64,000 nt of DNA from Acinetobacter baylyi DSM 14961 = CIP 107474 (GTDB taxonomy: Bacteria; Pseudomonadota; Gammaproteobacteria; Pseudomonadales; Moraxellaceae), in the NCBI RefSeq assembly GCF_000368685.1, contig NZ_KB849628.1:202442-266441 (forward strand), read 5' to 3'. Position numbers and translations under genes: made by a program. Of the stretch, positions 37,069-46,513 are shown one piece after another (position 1 is the first letter of the stretch; every line of letters starts with the position of its first letter). The notes under the pieces were generated by a model that did not search any database, was not told the origin of the DNA, and was given only the letters and a program-made list of their open reading frames with translations.

Positions 37069-39863
37069 GCATCGATCTCCTGCTGACATGCTTTAATCAG
37101 TCCCCGAATCTCGGGTAAACATGAACCACAATTTCCACCTGCTTTTAAACAGGCTGTCACTTGTTTTTCATGTGTGATGTTTTGAGTTTTAATGGTTTCA
37201 ATAATCTTGTTTTTTCCTACCTTGAAGCAACTACAAACCAATGGGCCGTCATGACTGCTCATACTCATTGGCATACCCGCAAGCAATGCCTTACGATGCA
37301 GTGCACTTAAACGCTCTCGCTTAAATAGCGTGGCAACCCAATCCCGATCAGGCAACATCTCGGCAGGTGCTATATATAAACTAGCAATTAAAATGCCATC
37401 TTTTAATATAATACTGTGTGACATTTGCATCGATGTGTCACTCAAATTCATCCATTCAAAAGAGGCATCATCAAAAGGAAGAAAATCTTTAAGTGCATAT
37501 TGAACCTCATCAAGTTTATTACGGCCAGCAATTTCAAAACGATTCACTTTGGTCATTTTAACTTTGGTCCACCACACTACATTTTTTAAGCATGTCTGAA
37601 TCAGTTGCTCCATTCCCTCGCGAATGTATAACACGCCTTGCCAATGTACATAAAAGGGATTGAGCATCACTGGGGTATGCTTAAACTCAGGTTCACCTGA
37701 AATTGAATCTACAACAGGATTTACCACCTTGCCGATACGCGCATCCGATGCAAACTGATCATTCCAGTGAATAGGCGCAAAGACCTGTCCACGGCGAATG
37801 CCCTCTGAAAGATGAACCCTTAATACACACTTGCCCCAGTTTGATGTTACTTCGACTAAACCATGTTCTCTTACACCGTATTTTAAAGCATCCTGTGGAT
37901 GAATCTCACAATAAGGTTCGGCTCGATGCGTGGTTAAATTTGATGATAGTCCTGTGCGGGTCATGGTGTGCCACTGATCCCGAATCCGTCCTGTATTTAA
38001 AATCAACGGATATTGGTGCGTTGTGGCATGTACAGGAGCAATGGCATCTGTAGCAATAAATTTGGCCTTTTTTGAGCTATGGCTATATTGTCCCTGAACA
38101 AACAAACGTTCACTGTCAGTATCATTTAACTCATCTATCGATTTAAGCACAGGCCACTGAATGGGTTTCAATTGATCATAGTCAGATTGTGAGATTTGCG
38201 TTAGTCCAGACAAGTTAAAGTAACGAAATGCTTTTGCCTCATCACGATGGCTCATTGCCGCATTTTGATAGCTAGAGAGTTCTGCATGTTCCTGAAAAAT
38301 TTGATGTGCATGTTCAAATTCAAAACCAGAGAAGCCCATTTTCTTGGCAACCTGACAAACTGCCCACCAATCTGCTTTGGTGTGTTCTGGTGTATCCAAA
38401 AAAGCACGCTGTCTCGATATACGGCGTTCGGAATTGGTGACTGTGCCATCTTTCTCCCCCCAACCCAGTGCAGGCAATAATACATCCGCAAAAGCAGTGG
38501 TATCTGTATCCTGGCAAATATCAGACACCACGACAAACTCACATTTATTTAAGGCACGTTTAACCTGATCTGCATCGGGCAAACTCACCAAAGGATTGGT
38601 AGCCATAATCCAGACGGCTTTGATTTTCCCAGTTTCTACGGCCTGAAATAGATCAACTGCTTTTAAACCAGCTTTTGATGCAATACGTGGACTGTGCCAA
38701 AAGCTTTGCACAATCTCTTGATGTAATGGCTGGTCGAGCTCCATATGTGCTGCCAACATATTGGCAAGCCCTCCTACTTCGCGTCCACCCATCGCATTGG
38801 GTTGACCTGTCATAGAAAACGGTGCAGCACCTAATTGACCTATTTTTCCTGTGAGTAAATGGCAATTAATAATTGCATTGGCCTTATTTACCCCTTGAGA
38901 GGATTGATTCACTCCCATTGAAAACAAACTCATGACTTTATCTGTCTGGGCAAACATCTGATAAAACTGCTGGAGTTTTTCCAATGCAATGCCTGTTTTT
39001 TCTGAAACCACTTTGATATCTGCTTCAGCATCACTGGCCAACAGTGCACTATCCAGATTTTCGGTATAAGCGGTTACAAATGAATGGTCTGTATATCCTT
39101 GCTGATATAGGTACTGAAGTAACCCATTAAACAGCGTGACATCTTGTCCTGGTAAAATTGGCAGATGTAAATCGGCCTGTTCACAAGTGGCAGTAAAACG
39201 CGGATCAATGACCACGACCGTTAAATCCCGTTCCGTTTTGGCTTGCATGATGCGTTGATATAACACGGGATGACACCAAGCCGTATTTGAGCCCACCAAA
39301 ACCACCATGTCGGTATGCTCAAAGTCTTTATAGCTTGCAGGGACAAGGTCTTCGCCAAAACTACGTTTATGTGCAGCGACCGCAGAGGACATACATAGCC
39401 GTGAATTGGTATCAATATTAGCAGTCCCAAGATAGCCCTTAACGAATTTATTCACGACATAATAGTCTTCGGTCAGCAACTGCCCAGACACATAAAAAGC
39501 AATACTCTCGGCTCCATAAGTGTCAATGCATTGCTGAAAACGTGTTGCTATTTGTTCTGTCACATCATCCCATGTAGTCACTTTACGTAAATCACCGCGA
39601 CCTATCATAGGCTGTAACAGTCTAGTTTCCAGTCCAAGCGTATCGGCCAGACGGCTACCTTTAATACACAAGCGACCAAAATTAGAAGGATGCTCTTGAT
39701 CCCCAGTCACAGATATACGTTGACCAGATACAGTTTTCTCAACTGTGGCAGAAACACCACATCCCACACCACAATAAGGACACGTCGTATTTGTGGTCTG
39801 AACAGAATATTCAAGCTGATTATCGGTGGTACTTTGGAGTTGCACAGCAGGAATCGTATTCAT
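37065..39863 (-). CDS. nasA: Assimilatory nitrate reductase catalytic subunit NasA
   Basis: 932 residues of the molybdopterin oxidoreductase family. The N-terminal [4Fe-4S] site reads CPYCGVGC then GRLCIKG near 30-75. The bis-MGD domains carry MSLFSMGVNQSSQG, TGQPNAMGGREVGG and the dinucleotide-binding C-terminal domain. The last 70 residues are a BFD-like [2Fe-2S] domain (CSCFKVGKNKI ... GGNCGSC). It reduces nitrate to nitrite in the cytoplasm and overlaps mobA by 4 bases. No internal stop is seen. Confidence 0.95.
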   Translation of the reverse strand: MNTIPAVQLQSTTDNQLEYSVQTTNTTCPYCGVGCGVSATVEKTVSGQRISVTGDQEHPSNFGRLCIKGSRLADTLGLETRLLQPMIGRGDLRKVTTWDDVTEQIATRFQQCIDTYGAESIAFYVSGQLLTEDYYVVNKFVKGYLGTANIDTNSRLCMSSAVAAHKRSFGEDLVPASYKDFEHTDMVVLVGSNTAWCHPVLYQRIMQAKTERDLTVVVIDPRFTATCEQADLHLPILPGQDVTLFNGLLQYLYQQGYTDHSFVTAYTENLDSALLASDAEADIKVVSEKTGIALEKLQQFYQMFAQTDKVMSLFSMGVNQSSQGVNKANAIINCHLLTGKIGQLGAAPFSMTGQPNAMGGREVGGLANMLAAHMELDQPLHQEIVQSFWHSPRIASKAGLKAVDLFQAVETGKIKAVWIMATNPLVSLPDADQVKRALNKCEFVVVSDICQDTDTTAFADVLLPALGWGEKDGTVTNSERRISRQRAFLDTPEHTKADWWAVCQVAKKMGFSGFEFEHAHQIFQEHAELSSYQNAAMSHRDEAKAFRYFNLSGLTQISQSDYDQLKPIQWPVLKSIDELNDTDSERLFVQGQYSHSSKKAKFIATDAIAPVHATTHQYPLILNTGRIRDQWHTMTRTGLSSNLTTHRAEPYCEIHPQDALKYGVREHGLVEVTSNWGKCVLRVHLSEGIRRGQVFAPIHWNDQFASDARIGKVVNPVVDSISGEPEFKHTPVMLNPFYVHWQGVLYIREGMEQLIQTCLKNVVWWTKVKMTKVNRFEIAGRNKLDEVQYALKDFLPFDDASFEWMNLSDTSMQMSHSIILKDGILIASLYIAPAEMLPDRDWVATLFKRERLSALHRKALLAGMPMSMSSHDGPLVCSCFKVGKNKIIETIKTQNITHEKQVTACLKAGGNCGSCLPEIRGLIKACQQEIDA

Positions 39864-39896
39864 TGAAGCTCCTTGATCACCCGGTTTTATCTTAAC

Positions 39897-41534
39897 TTAA
39901 CCTGCTTTTCTTAAAGCAAAATCTCGACCAAACAGCAGCTTGCTACGAATTGAAGAAATAGGGGTCTGATCTGCGATCAATTCGGCGTACCATGTACCAT
40001 CTTCGGTATCACCAAATAAAACAGCACCAATGACACGATCATGCTGAATAATAATTCGCTTATAAATCTGACGTTTCTCATCATTCATAATAATGTCTTC
40101 ATAACCATCTTCCGATTGGCGAACATCAATATCAATTTGACCTGCCGAAAACACATCCACACCACTCACTTTAAGCTGTGTAGGCACCGTTGGGGCTTTA
40201 AAAGTCAAACTACCATGTTCGGCCAGATGGCTGGCACAAATAAATGCTTGTCCCCATAAAGGTTCAACCAAACCAAAAGTTTGTCCACGGTGTTCTATAC
40301 ACTCACCCACCGCATAAATACTTGGGTCGAAGGTTTGCATCGTATCATTCACCAATACTCCGCGATTACATCTTAAGCCTGCACTTTGTGCCAGACGAAT
40401 ATTCGGGCGAATTCCCACTGCAAATACCACCAAATCGGCATCCAGAACACGCCCATCTTTTAAACGCAAATGCGTTACATGGCCTTGATCATTACCCAGC
40501 AAAGCCTCGGTATTTGCTTCAGTTATAATTTCAATACCTTTTTGCTCAATACTATGACGTAGCATCACACTGGCTTGAGCATCTAACTGACGGTCCATAA
40601 TCCGATCCATCAAATGCAATACCGTCACATTCATACCGCGCTGTTTTAAACCATAGGCGGCTTCCAGACCTAATAAGCCACCACCAATCACCACAGCATG
40701 CTTTTTCTGAGATGCGTAATCCACCATGGTATTGACATCATAGATATCCCGAAAGCTAATGACACCTTTTAAGTCTGCTCCTTGAATAGGTGGAATAAAC
40801 GGTTTAGACCCAGTAGCCAAAATAAGCCGGTCATATTCAACACACTCACCATTTTGGGTATGCACTTGCTTACGGTTACGATCAATCTTGATCGCTGGAT
40901 CGCCCGCCACAAAGCGAATGGCTTTATCCTGATACCATTGATGAGGATGTAACATAATATCTTCAATGGTTTTTTCACCAGATAAAACAGGTGACAGCAT
41001 AATACGGTTATAATTCCCCCACGGTTCTTCACCAATCACTGTGATTTCATAACGTTCGGGATTCATATCCAGTAAATCTTCTAGACAGCGCATGCCTGCT
41101 AGTCCATTTCCTACCAGTACCAGCTTTAATTTATCCTGTGCCAATCCGTTATTGGTAATATAGGTTTTTTGAGGTACAGGACTCACCCAAACACGTCCTG
41201 ATTGTACTTTACAAGGGAAAACCAGTAACTTTTGTTCTTTATCTTCCAGACAACGCCCCGTTGCCAAACTGAAGTGCTGTTTATAAATAGGCGAAGCAAT
41301 CACTCGTTCTCCTTGCAAATCACCCATAATTCCACGTGACATCACATTTGCCCCACTGAATGGATCTTGATTGCTGAGCGCGTAGATTCGCTGTTCGTGC
41401 CCGACACGAAATAAAGCAATTTGCTGATCATCAATTAAAGCTGTGACACCCGTATTTGGAGTAATGTCGCTCAAGGCACAGACATCAATCCATTCATTTT
41501 CTGCAATCTGATTTAACTGTTTTAAGTTGCTCAT
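39897..41534 (-). CDS. NirD-like domain fused to a NAD/FAD oxidoreductase
   Basis: 545 residues. Residues about 10-125 match the nitrite reductase small subunit NirD. It is the Rieske-like fold without the usual Cys/His iron ligands, as is normal for NirD. From 133 onward is a pyridine nucleotide-disulfide reductase with FAD motif GNGLAGMRCLE and NAD motif GGGLLGLEAA, and the C-terminal region resembles the NirB reductase module. It lies between nirB (11 bases) and nasA (33 bases). It may serve as the NirD subunit and as the electron donor for NasA. Confidence 0.82.
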   Translation of the reverse strand: MSNLKQLNQIAENEWIDVCALSDITPNTGVTALIDDQQIALFRVGHEQRIYALSNQDPFSGANVMSRGIMGDLQGERVIASPIYKQHFSLATGRCLEDKEQKLLVFPCKVQSGRVWVSPVPQKTYITNNGLAQDKLKLVLVGNGLAGMRCLEDLLDMNPERYEITVIGEEPWGNYNRIMLSPVLSGEKTIEDIMLHPHQWYQDKAIRFVAGDPAIKIDRNRKQVHTQNGECVEYDRLILATGSKPFIPPIQGADLKGVISFRDIYDVNTMVDYASQKKHAVVIGGGLLGLEAAYGLKQRGMNVTVLHLMDRIMDRQLDAQASVMLRHSIEQKGIEIITEANTEALLGNDQGHVTHLRLKDGRVLDADLVVFAVGIRPNIRLAQSAGLRCNRGVLVNDTMQTFDPSIYAVGECIEHRGQTFGLVEPLWGQAFICASHLAEHGSLTFKAPTVPTQLKVSGVDVFSAGQIDIDVRQSEDGYEDIIMNDEKRQIYKRIIIQHDRVIGAVLFGDTEDGTWYAELIADQTPISSIRSKLLFGRDFALRKAG

Positions 41535-41545
41535 ATTTGTTCTCC

Positions 41546-44089
41546 TTATGCTTCAACCAATGGAATACGTGACTCATCTCGTTCACTGGCTTTAAGTGGA
41601 CGAATTTGACCACGCTCCTCTGTAAACTGGATATGTGGGTCACGCTGCTCTTTTTGGTTGATAAACGTCTGGAAACGTTTACGCACGTCAGGATCTTCAA
41701 CCGCAGTACGCCATTCATCCTGATAAGTATTCACGACATGCGACATACGGCGTTCAAGCTCGTGAGCTAAACCTAATGAATCTTCAACAATCACAGCTTT
41801 TAAATAATCTAAACCACCTTCCATGTTGTCACGCCAAACACTGGTACGCTGCAAACGATCGGCAGTTTGGATATAAAACATAAAGAAACGATCAATGTAA
41901 CGAATTAAGGTATTGGTATCCAAATCTGAGGCCAACAGTTCAGCATGACGTGGTTTCATGCCACCATTACCACAAACATAAAGATTCCAGCCTTTTTCAG
42001 TGGCAATCACCCCAACATCTTTGCCTTGGGCTTCTGCACACTCACGTGTACAACCCGAAACTGCCATTTTAAGCTTGTGCGGTGAACGTAAGCCTTTATA
42101 GCGATTTTCTAAAAAGATCGCTAAACCCACAGAGTCATCCACACCATAACGGCACCATGTGCTGCCTACACAGGATTTTACTGTACGCAATGACTTACCA
42201 TAGGCATGCCCCGATTCAAAACCAGCAGCAATCAATTCTTCCCAGATCAGTGGCAATTCATGTAACTGCGCACCAAACATGTCAACACGCTGACCACCTG
42301 TAATTTTGGTATACAGGTTATATTTTTTGGCAATCTGGCCGACGGCGATTAGCCCATCAGGTGTGACTTCACCGCCTGCCATTCGTGGTACAACAGAGTA
42401 AGAACCATCTTTTTGAATATTACCCAAGTAGTAGTCATTACTATCTTGAAGACCAGCATGACTTGGCTTGAGTACAAAATCATTCCAGCAAGAGGCTAAA
42501 ATATTAGCAACAGTTGGCTTACAGATATCACAACCCAAACCATGGCCATGCTGCTCAATCAAATCATCAAATGTTTTAATCTCATTAACACGGACGAGGT
42601 GATATAGCTCTTGGCGAGAATAAGCGAAATGTTCACAGAGATGATTATTTACGGTGACACCTTGACGCTGTAGCTCAGACTTTAACACCTGAGTCACTAA
42701 CGGAGCACAACCTCCACAAGCGGTAGCCGCTTTGGTGCATTTTTTTAATGCACCTAAAGAAGTTGAGCCGTCTTCAATCGCTTGGCAAATATCCGCTTTG
42801 GAAACATTATTACATGAGCAAATTGTTGCGCTGTCTGGAAGTAGATCGACACCACTACCACCAGATTTTGCAGCGCCTGCCTCAGAAAAACCTGGCATGA
42901 TCAGACTTTCTGGTTGCTCTGGAAGTGCCATACCATTGAGCATCATTTGTAACAGATCGCTATACTCTTTCGCATCACCCACCAAAACAGCACCAAGCAA
43001 TTGTGTTTTCTCTGCATTCACCACAATTTTTTTATAAATCAATGCATCTTCATCAGCATAAAAATAGCTAAGCGCATTCGGAGTCATCGCATGCGCATCA
43101 CCAATCGATGCAACATCCACCCCCATTAGTTTAAGCTTGGTACTCATGTCCGCACCAGTAAAGCAATGGGTTTCTTCCTCTAAAATATGCTTGGCTGCAA
43201 TTCGTGCCATATCATAGCCTGGTGCCACCAAACCATAAATTTTATTATTCCAGAGTGCACATTCACCAATCGCATAAACATCAGGCTGAGAAGTCTGGCA
43301 ATAATCATTAATAACAATACCGCCACGCTCACCTGTCGCCAAACCCGATATTTTTGCCAATTCATCACGTGGACGAATTCCCGCAGAGAACAGCACAATA
43401 TCCGTTTCAAGCACTGAACCATCTGCAAACTTCATGATGTGATGATGGGTCGAACCATCTTCAATACATTGTGTTGCTTTTTGGGTATGAACCTTAACCC
43501 CTAAATCTTCAATTTTACGGCGTAAAACCTTACCGCCTAAATCATCAATCTGAACCGCCATTAGACGTGGCGCGAACTCCACCACATGTGTTTCCAGATT
43601 TAAATCGCGTAGTGCTTTTGCCGCTTCAAGTCCAAGCAGGCCACCGCCAATCACTACGCCAGATTTAGCATTTTTACTTGCGGCACGAATCGCATCTAAA
43701 TCTTCAAGGGTACGATAAACAAAACAGTTGTTGCGGTCATTACCTGAAATTGGGGGTACAAAGGCATAAGAGCCTGTTGCAAGTACCAATTTATCGTAGC
43801 CAATAACATCACCTGCACTGGTAGTGACTGTTTTTAGAATCGGATCAATTGCGATGGCTTTGGTATTTAAACGTAGATCAATCCCGTAAGCATCTGCAAA
43901 ATCTGCGCGTGCTAATGACAAATCTTTAGCGGTTTTACCAGAAAAATACTCCGTCAAATGTACGCGGTCATATGCAATACGGGGTTCTTCAGCAATAATT
44001 GTAACTTCAAGTTCATCATCTGCTTTTTCTAACAGGCTTTCGATAAATTTGTGGCCAACCATACCATGGCCAATCATGACTAGTTTCAT
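41546..44089 (-). CDS. nirB: NADH-dependent nitrite reductase large subunit NirB
   Basis: 847 residues from the ATG at 44089, which has GGAG seven bases upstream (an ATG at 44113 is less likely). Domains in order are FAD (GHGMVGHKFIE), NAD (IGGGLLGLEAA), a BFD-like [2Fe-2S] segment (CSCNNVS ... ACGGC), and siroheme/[4Fe-4S] ligands in CVGSTWCRYG and SGCTRECAEAQ. It reduces nitrite to ammonia. Second gene of the nitrate operon. Confidence 0.95.
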   Translation of the reverse strand: MKLVMIGHGMVGHKFIESLLEKADDELEVTIIAEEPRIAYDRVHLTEYFSGKTAKDLSLARADFADAYGIDLRLNTKAIAIDPILKTVTTSAGDVIGYDKLVLATGSYAFVPPISGNDRNNCFVYRTLEDLDAIRAASKNAKSGVVIGGGLLGLEAAKALRDLNLETHVVEFAPRLMAVQIDDLGGKVLRRKIEDLGVKVHTQKATQCIEDGSTHHHIMKFADGSVLETDIVLFSAGIRPRDELAKISGLATGERGGIVINDYCQTSQPDVYAIGECALWNNKIYGLVAPGYDMARIAAKHILEEETHCFTGADMSTKLKLMGVDVASIGDAHAMTPNALSYFYADEDALIYKKIVVNAEKTQLLGAVLVGDAKEYSDLLQMMLNGMALPEQPESLIMPGFSEAGAAKSGGSGVDLLPDSATICSCNNVSKADICQAIEDGSTSLGALKKCTKAATACGGCAPLVTQVLKSELQRQGVTVNNHLCEHFAYSRQELYHLVRVNEIKTFDDLIEQHGHGLGCDICKPTVANILASCWNDFVLKPSHAGLQDSNDYYLGNIQKDGSYSVVPRMAGGEVTPDGLIAVGQIAKKYNLYTKITGGQRVDMFGAQLHELPLIWEELIAAGFESGHAYGKSLRTVKSCVGSTWCRYGVDDSVGLAIFLENRYKGLRSPHKLKMAVSGCTRECAEAQGKDVGVIATEKGWNLYVCGNGGMKPRHAELLASDLDTNTLIRYIDRFFMFYIQTADRLQRTSVWRDNMEGGLDYLKAVIVEDSLGLAHELERRMSHVVNTYQDEWRTAVEDPDVRKRFQTFINQKEQRDPHIQFTEERGQIRPLKASERDESRIPLVEA

Positions 44090-44122
44090 TGGGTTTCTCC
44101 TCAGATCATGCAATAGGTTGAC

Positions 44123-45469
44123 TTAAGCCAGATTATTTCTTTCAAGTACCGCTTGTTCAAATAAGCGCTGCTCTTTGACTTTATGTTCAGCCGAGAAACG
44201 AATCAGCATGACAAAACCACCTGCAATAATCACCAGACCACCAAGTACCATCAAACAGGTTTGAATATCCATCATTCCCTTGAGTAAAAAACCTGCTGCA
44301 ACTGCACCGACATTACCTCCAGCGCCAATAATACCCGCAACACCGCCCAACGCATCACGATCAATAAATGGCACCAACGCATAGGTTGCTCCACACGCCA
44401 TATGAGTAAATAAAGCAAATAACGTCATGATCATAATTGCGAGCATCGCACTGTTCATTTGAGAGAAGATAATCAGAAACAAACCCTCACCCACAATCAT
44501 GGCAAACAACACTTTGGTACGGCCATCTAATCCTTTTTTGATTGCAACTTTATCTGAAATGATGCCACCCAAAGCGCGCGCAAATAGTGCCAGCAAACCA
44601 AAAATACCTGCTGCTAAACCTGCTTCTTTTAATCCAAAGTTGAAATGATTGACGTAATACATCGCCACAATGTTATGAATAAAGATTTCGATTCCAAAAC
44701 ATGCAGCATAAGCACCAAATAAAATCCAGACACGATAATTACGTGCAGCATGCATCAGAATTGCCATACCGCCTTTTTTATCACTACCCACTTGAATCCC
44801 TTGGGCACGGAGTTCTTTAAAGTTTCCTTGCGGGCAATCCTGCGTATATTTCCAGTAAAGTAGCCCAACAATCACCATCATTGCACCAGGAACCAGTAAA
44901 GCAACACGCCAGCCCATTGCTTGCTCGACACCAAACATCACTAGAGCAGAGAGTAATAACGGCATTAAAGCTTGGGTTGCACCACCACCTGCATTTCCCC
45001 AACCTGCGGAAGCCGCATTGGCTGTTCCGACCACATTGGGTGCAAACATAATACTGGTATGGTATTGAGTAATAACAAAACTTGCACCAATTGCGCCAAT
45101 CAATAGGCGAAAGAACAAAAAAGATTCATAGCTATTGGCAGCGGCGACCCCAAACACTGGCAAACTACCAATGAGTAACAAGGCAGTATAAGTTTTACGT
45201 GGGCCATATTTATCGCACAGCGGCCCCACAATCAGACGGACCACAATGGTAATCGCAACAGCAGCAATATTAATATTGGCAATTTGGTCTTTAGTCAGAT
45301 GAAACTCACCTGCAATCACTGGCATTAAAGGTGCACAGGCAAACCATGCAAAAAAACAAACAAAAAAAGCGAGCCAACTCATATGGAAGGCTCGCATCGC
45401 TGGAACACTAAAATTAAATAAATTTATTTTAGTCGCTTTTTTTGCTGTTAAATCTAAATTTGAAGACAT
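44123..45469 (-). CDS. Nitrate/nitrite transporter, NarK/NrtP type MFS
   Basis: 448 residues with 12 membrane helices. Nitrate signatures in the NNP family are visible, such as AGWGNAGGGATQALMP near 154-169 and GIIGAGGNVGAVAAGFLL near 374-391. It imports nitrate as the first gene of the operon, 33 bases before nirB. A two-hairpin leader and a sigma-54 promoter precede it. Confidence 0.93.
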   Translation of the reverse strand: MSSNLDLTAKKATKINLFNFSVPAMRAFHMSWLAFFVCFFAWFACAPLMPVIAGEFHLTKDQIANINIAAVAITIVVRLIVGPLCDKYGPRKTYTALLLIGSLPVFGVAAANSYESFLFFRLLIGAIGASFVITQYHTSIMFAPNVVGTANAASAGWGNAGGGATQALMPLLLSALVMFGVEQAMGWRVALLVPGAMMVIVGLLYWKYTQDCPQGNFKELRAQGIQVGSDKKGGMAILMHAARNYRVWILFGAYAACFGIEIFIHNIVAMYYVNHFNFGLKEAGLAAGIFGLLALFARALGGIISDKVAIKKGLDGRTKVLFAMIVGEGLFLIIFSQMNSAMLAIMIMTLFALFTHMACGATYALVPFIDRDALGGVAGIIGAGGNVGAVAAGFLLKGMMDIQTCLMVLGGLVIIAGGFVMLIRFSAEHKVKEQRLFEQAVLERNNLA

Positions 45470-45534
45470 CGCCTTCTCCTGAACTGAACGTAATATGGGC
45501 TTTACAGCAAATGCTGTATGAGCAATCGATCAGA

Positions 45535-45552
45535 ACGGACGTCGTTGGCCGT
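45535..45552 (-). promoter_or_regulatory. NasT-target hairpin 2
   Basis: On the minus strand ACGGCC and GTCCGT pair with one C-T mismatch around hexaloop AACGAC. Position 1 is A and position 4 is G, the ANTAR signature. Further complementarity flanks the stem. It lies 19 bases after hairpin 1 in the predicted leader of the nitrate operon. Confidence 0.65.
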
Positions 45553-45571
45553 CTTACAAATTTTTCAACTT

Positions 45572-45589
45572 TGAGTCGTCTTTGACTCA
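45572..45589 (-). promoter_or_regulatory. NasT-target hairpin 1
   Basis: On the minus strand a perfect TGAGTC/GACTCA stem encloses hexaloop AAAGAC, with A at position 1 and G at position 4. It would be the first structure of the transcript made from the sigma-54 promoter, about where initiation is expected. Confidence 0.7.
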
Positions 45590-45599
45590 TATTTAATTA

Positions 45600-45615
45600 A
45601 GCAATGAGTGTGCCA
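45600..45615 (-). promoter_or_regulatory. Sigma-54 promoter of the nitrate assimilation operon
   Basis: On the minus strand TGGCAC-N5-TTGCT matches the -24/-12 consensus exactly at the GG and GC dinucleotides. Transcription is predicted near 45590, just before hairpin 1. NtrC-type activation would link nitrate use to nitrogen limitation. Confidence 0.78.
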
Positions 45616-45825
45616 GAAAATATAAAACCAAGCACTATACCAATTATGAATTTGATTTTTATAATAAAATTAAATTCAATATTTAAGAGATATTTTAAAA
45701 TTGAACTTTTTTTCTTAAAAAACGCAGCATTGAGGATAAAAATATATTACAAAGTCAGCTATTCGCACTATTTCAGTTCAGGCTGTACTTTAATGTTTCA
45801 AATGCCAATTGCATTGTTTTTTTCA

Positions 45826-45841
45826 TGGCATCGATTTTGCA
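45826..45841 (+). promoter_or_regulatory. Sigma-54 promoter of nasTS
   Basis: TGGCAT-N5-TTGCA on the plus strand, with GG and GC correctly placed. The start is predicted near 45853, about 55 bases before nasT. It is divergent from the nitrate operon promoter 210 bases away, and shared activator sites may lie between them. I could not pick a convincing NtrC site by eye. Confidence 0.7.
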
Positions 45842-45873
45842 ATGCAATTTTGTCATTGATTTCGCTTACACTA

Positions 45874-45889
45874 TTTCGCAAATGCGAAA
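45874..45889 (+). repeat. TTTCGC-AAAT-GCGAAA palindrome in the nasT leader
   Basis: A perfect 6-bp inverted repeat with a 4-base centre lies between the predicted nasT start site and its ATG. It could form an RNA hairpin or be a protein site. The loop does not have the ANTAR hexaloop form. Confidence 0.4.
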
Positions 45890-45907
45890 AAATTTGCTCT
45901 ATTTCTT

Positions 45908-46513
45908 ATGTCTAAATTAAAAATTGCACTCATTGATGATGACCTCGAACGAGCCGAATTTATTCGGCAGGATTTACGTGCACATGATTTTGATGTCGTT
46001 GCTTGCATGACACTGGATCATTTGAATGTACTCAAACTTGAAAAACTTCAGGCCGATGTTATTTTGCTGGATATGGATCATCCTCACCGAGATATTATAG
46101 AAAGCTGTGTCAGCCGTTTCGATTTACCTACGGTACTTTTTACCAAAAACACGCATAAAGATACGATTAAGCAAGCCATTGCTGCTGGTGTAACAGCCTA
46201 TATTGTCGATGGAATTGACCCATCACGTTTAGATACCATTCTAGAAATATCAATTGAGCAGTATAAAAAGCATAAGCAGCTTGAGAGTGATCTCAAAGAA
46301 ACCAAAATAAAACTGGCAGACCGTAAAGATATCGAAAAAGCCAAAGTTTTATTAATGCAGTTACATCACTTGAGTGAAGATACTGCATTTCAATTGTTGC
46401 GTAAAAATGCCATGAGTCATCGTATCACTATGGGAGAAATGGCACGGCGTTTAATTGATGCACAACAGTTACTTCTTAACCCGTTAAAAGAGGATTCTCA
46501 TGAGTCAGATTGA
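45908..46513 (+). CDS. nasT: NasT, ANTAR-domain antiterminator of nitrate assimilation
   Basis: 201 residues. An N-terminal receiver-like domain has IALIDDDLERAEF and DVILLDMD near 50. A C-terminal ANTAR domain near 140-195 reads LMQLHHLSEDTAFQLLRKNAM. ANTAR proteins bind paired hairpins with A-N-N-G loops. NasT is held by NasS until nitrate is present. It overlaps nasS by 14 bases. Matching hairpins lie upstream of the divergent nitrate operon. Confidence 0.92.
   Translation: MSKLKIALIDDDLERAEFIRQDLRAHDFDVVACMTLDHLNVLKLEKLQADVILLDMDHPHRDIIESCVSRFDLPTVLFTKNTHKDTIKQAIAAGVTAYIVDGIDPSRLDTILEISIEQYKKHKQLESDLKETKIKLADRKDIEKAKVLLMQLHHLSEDTAFQLLRKNAMSHRITMGEMARRLIDAQQLLLNPLKEDSHESD

Noticed and set aside
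45604..45915. 103-codon frame between the nitrate operon and nasT
   Set aside because: It runs through the two sigma-54 promoters, has no ribosome site, and its composition is that of AT-rich noncoding DNA. It also overlaps the nasT start.
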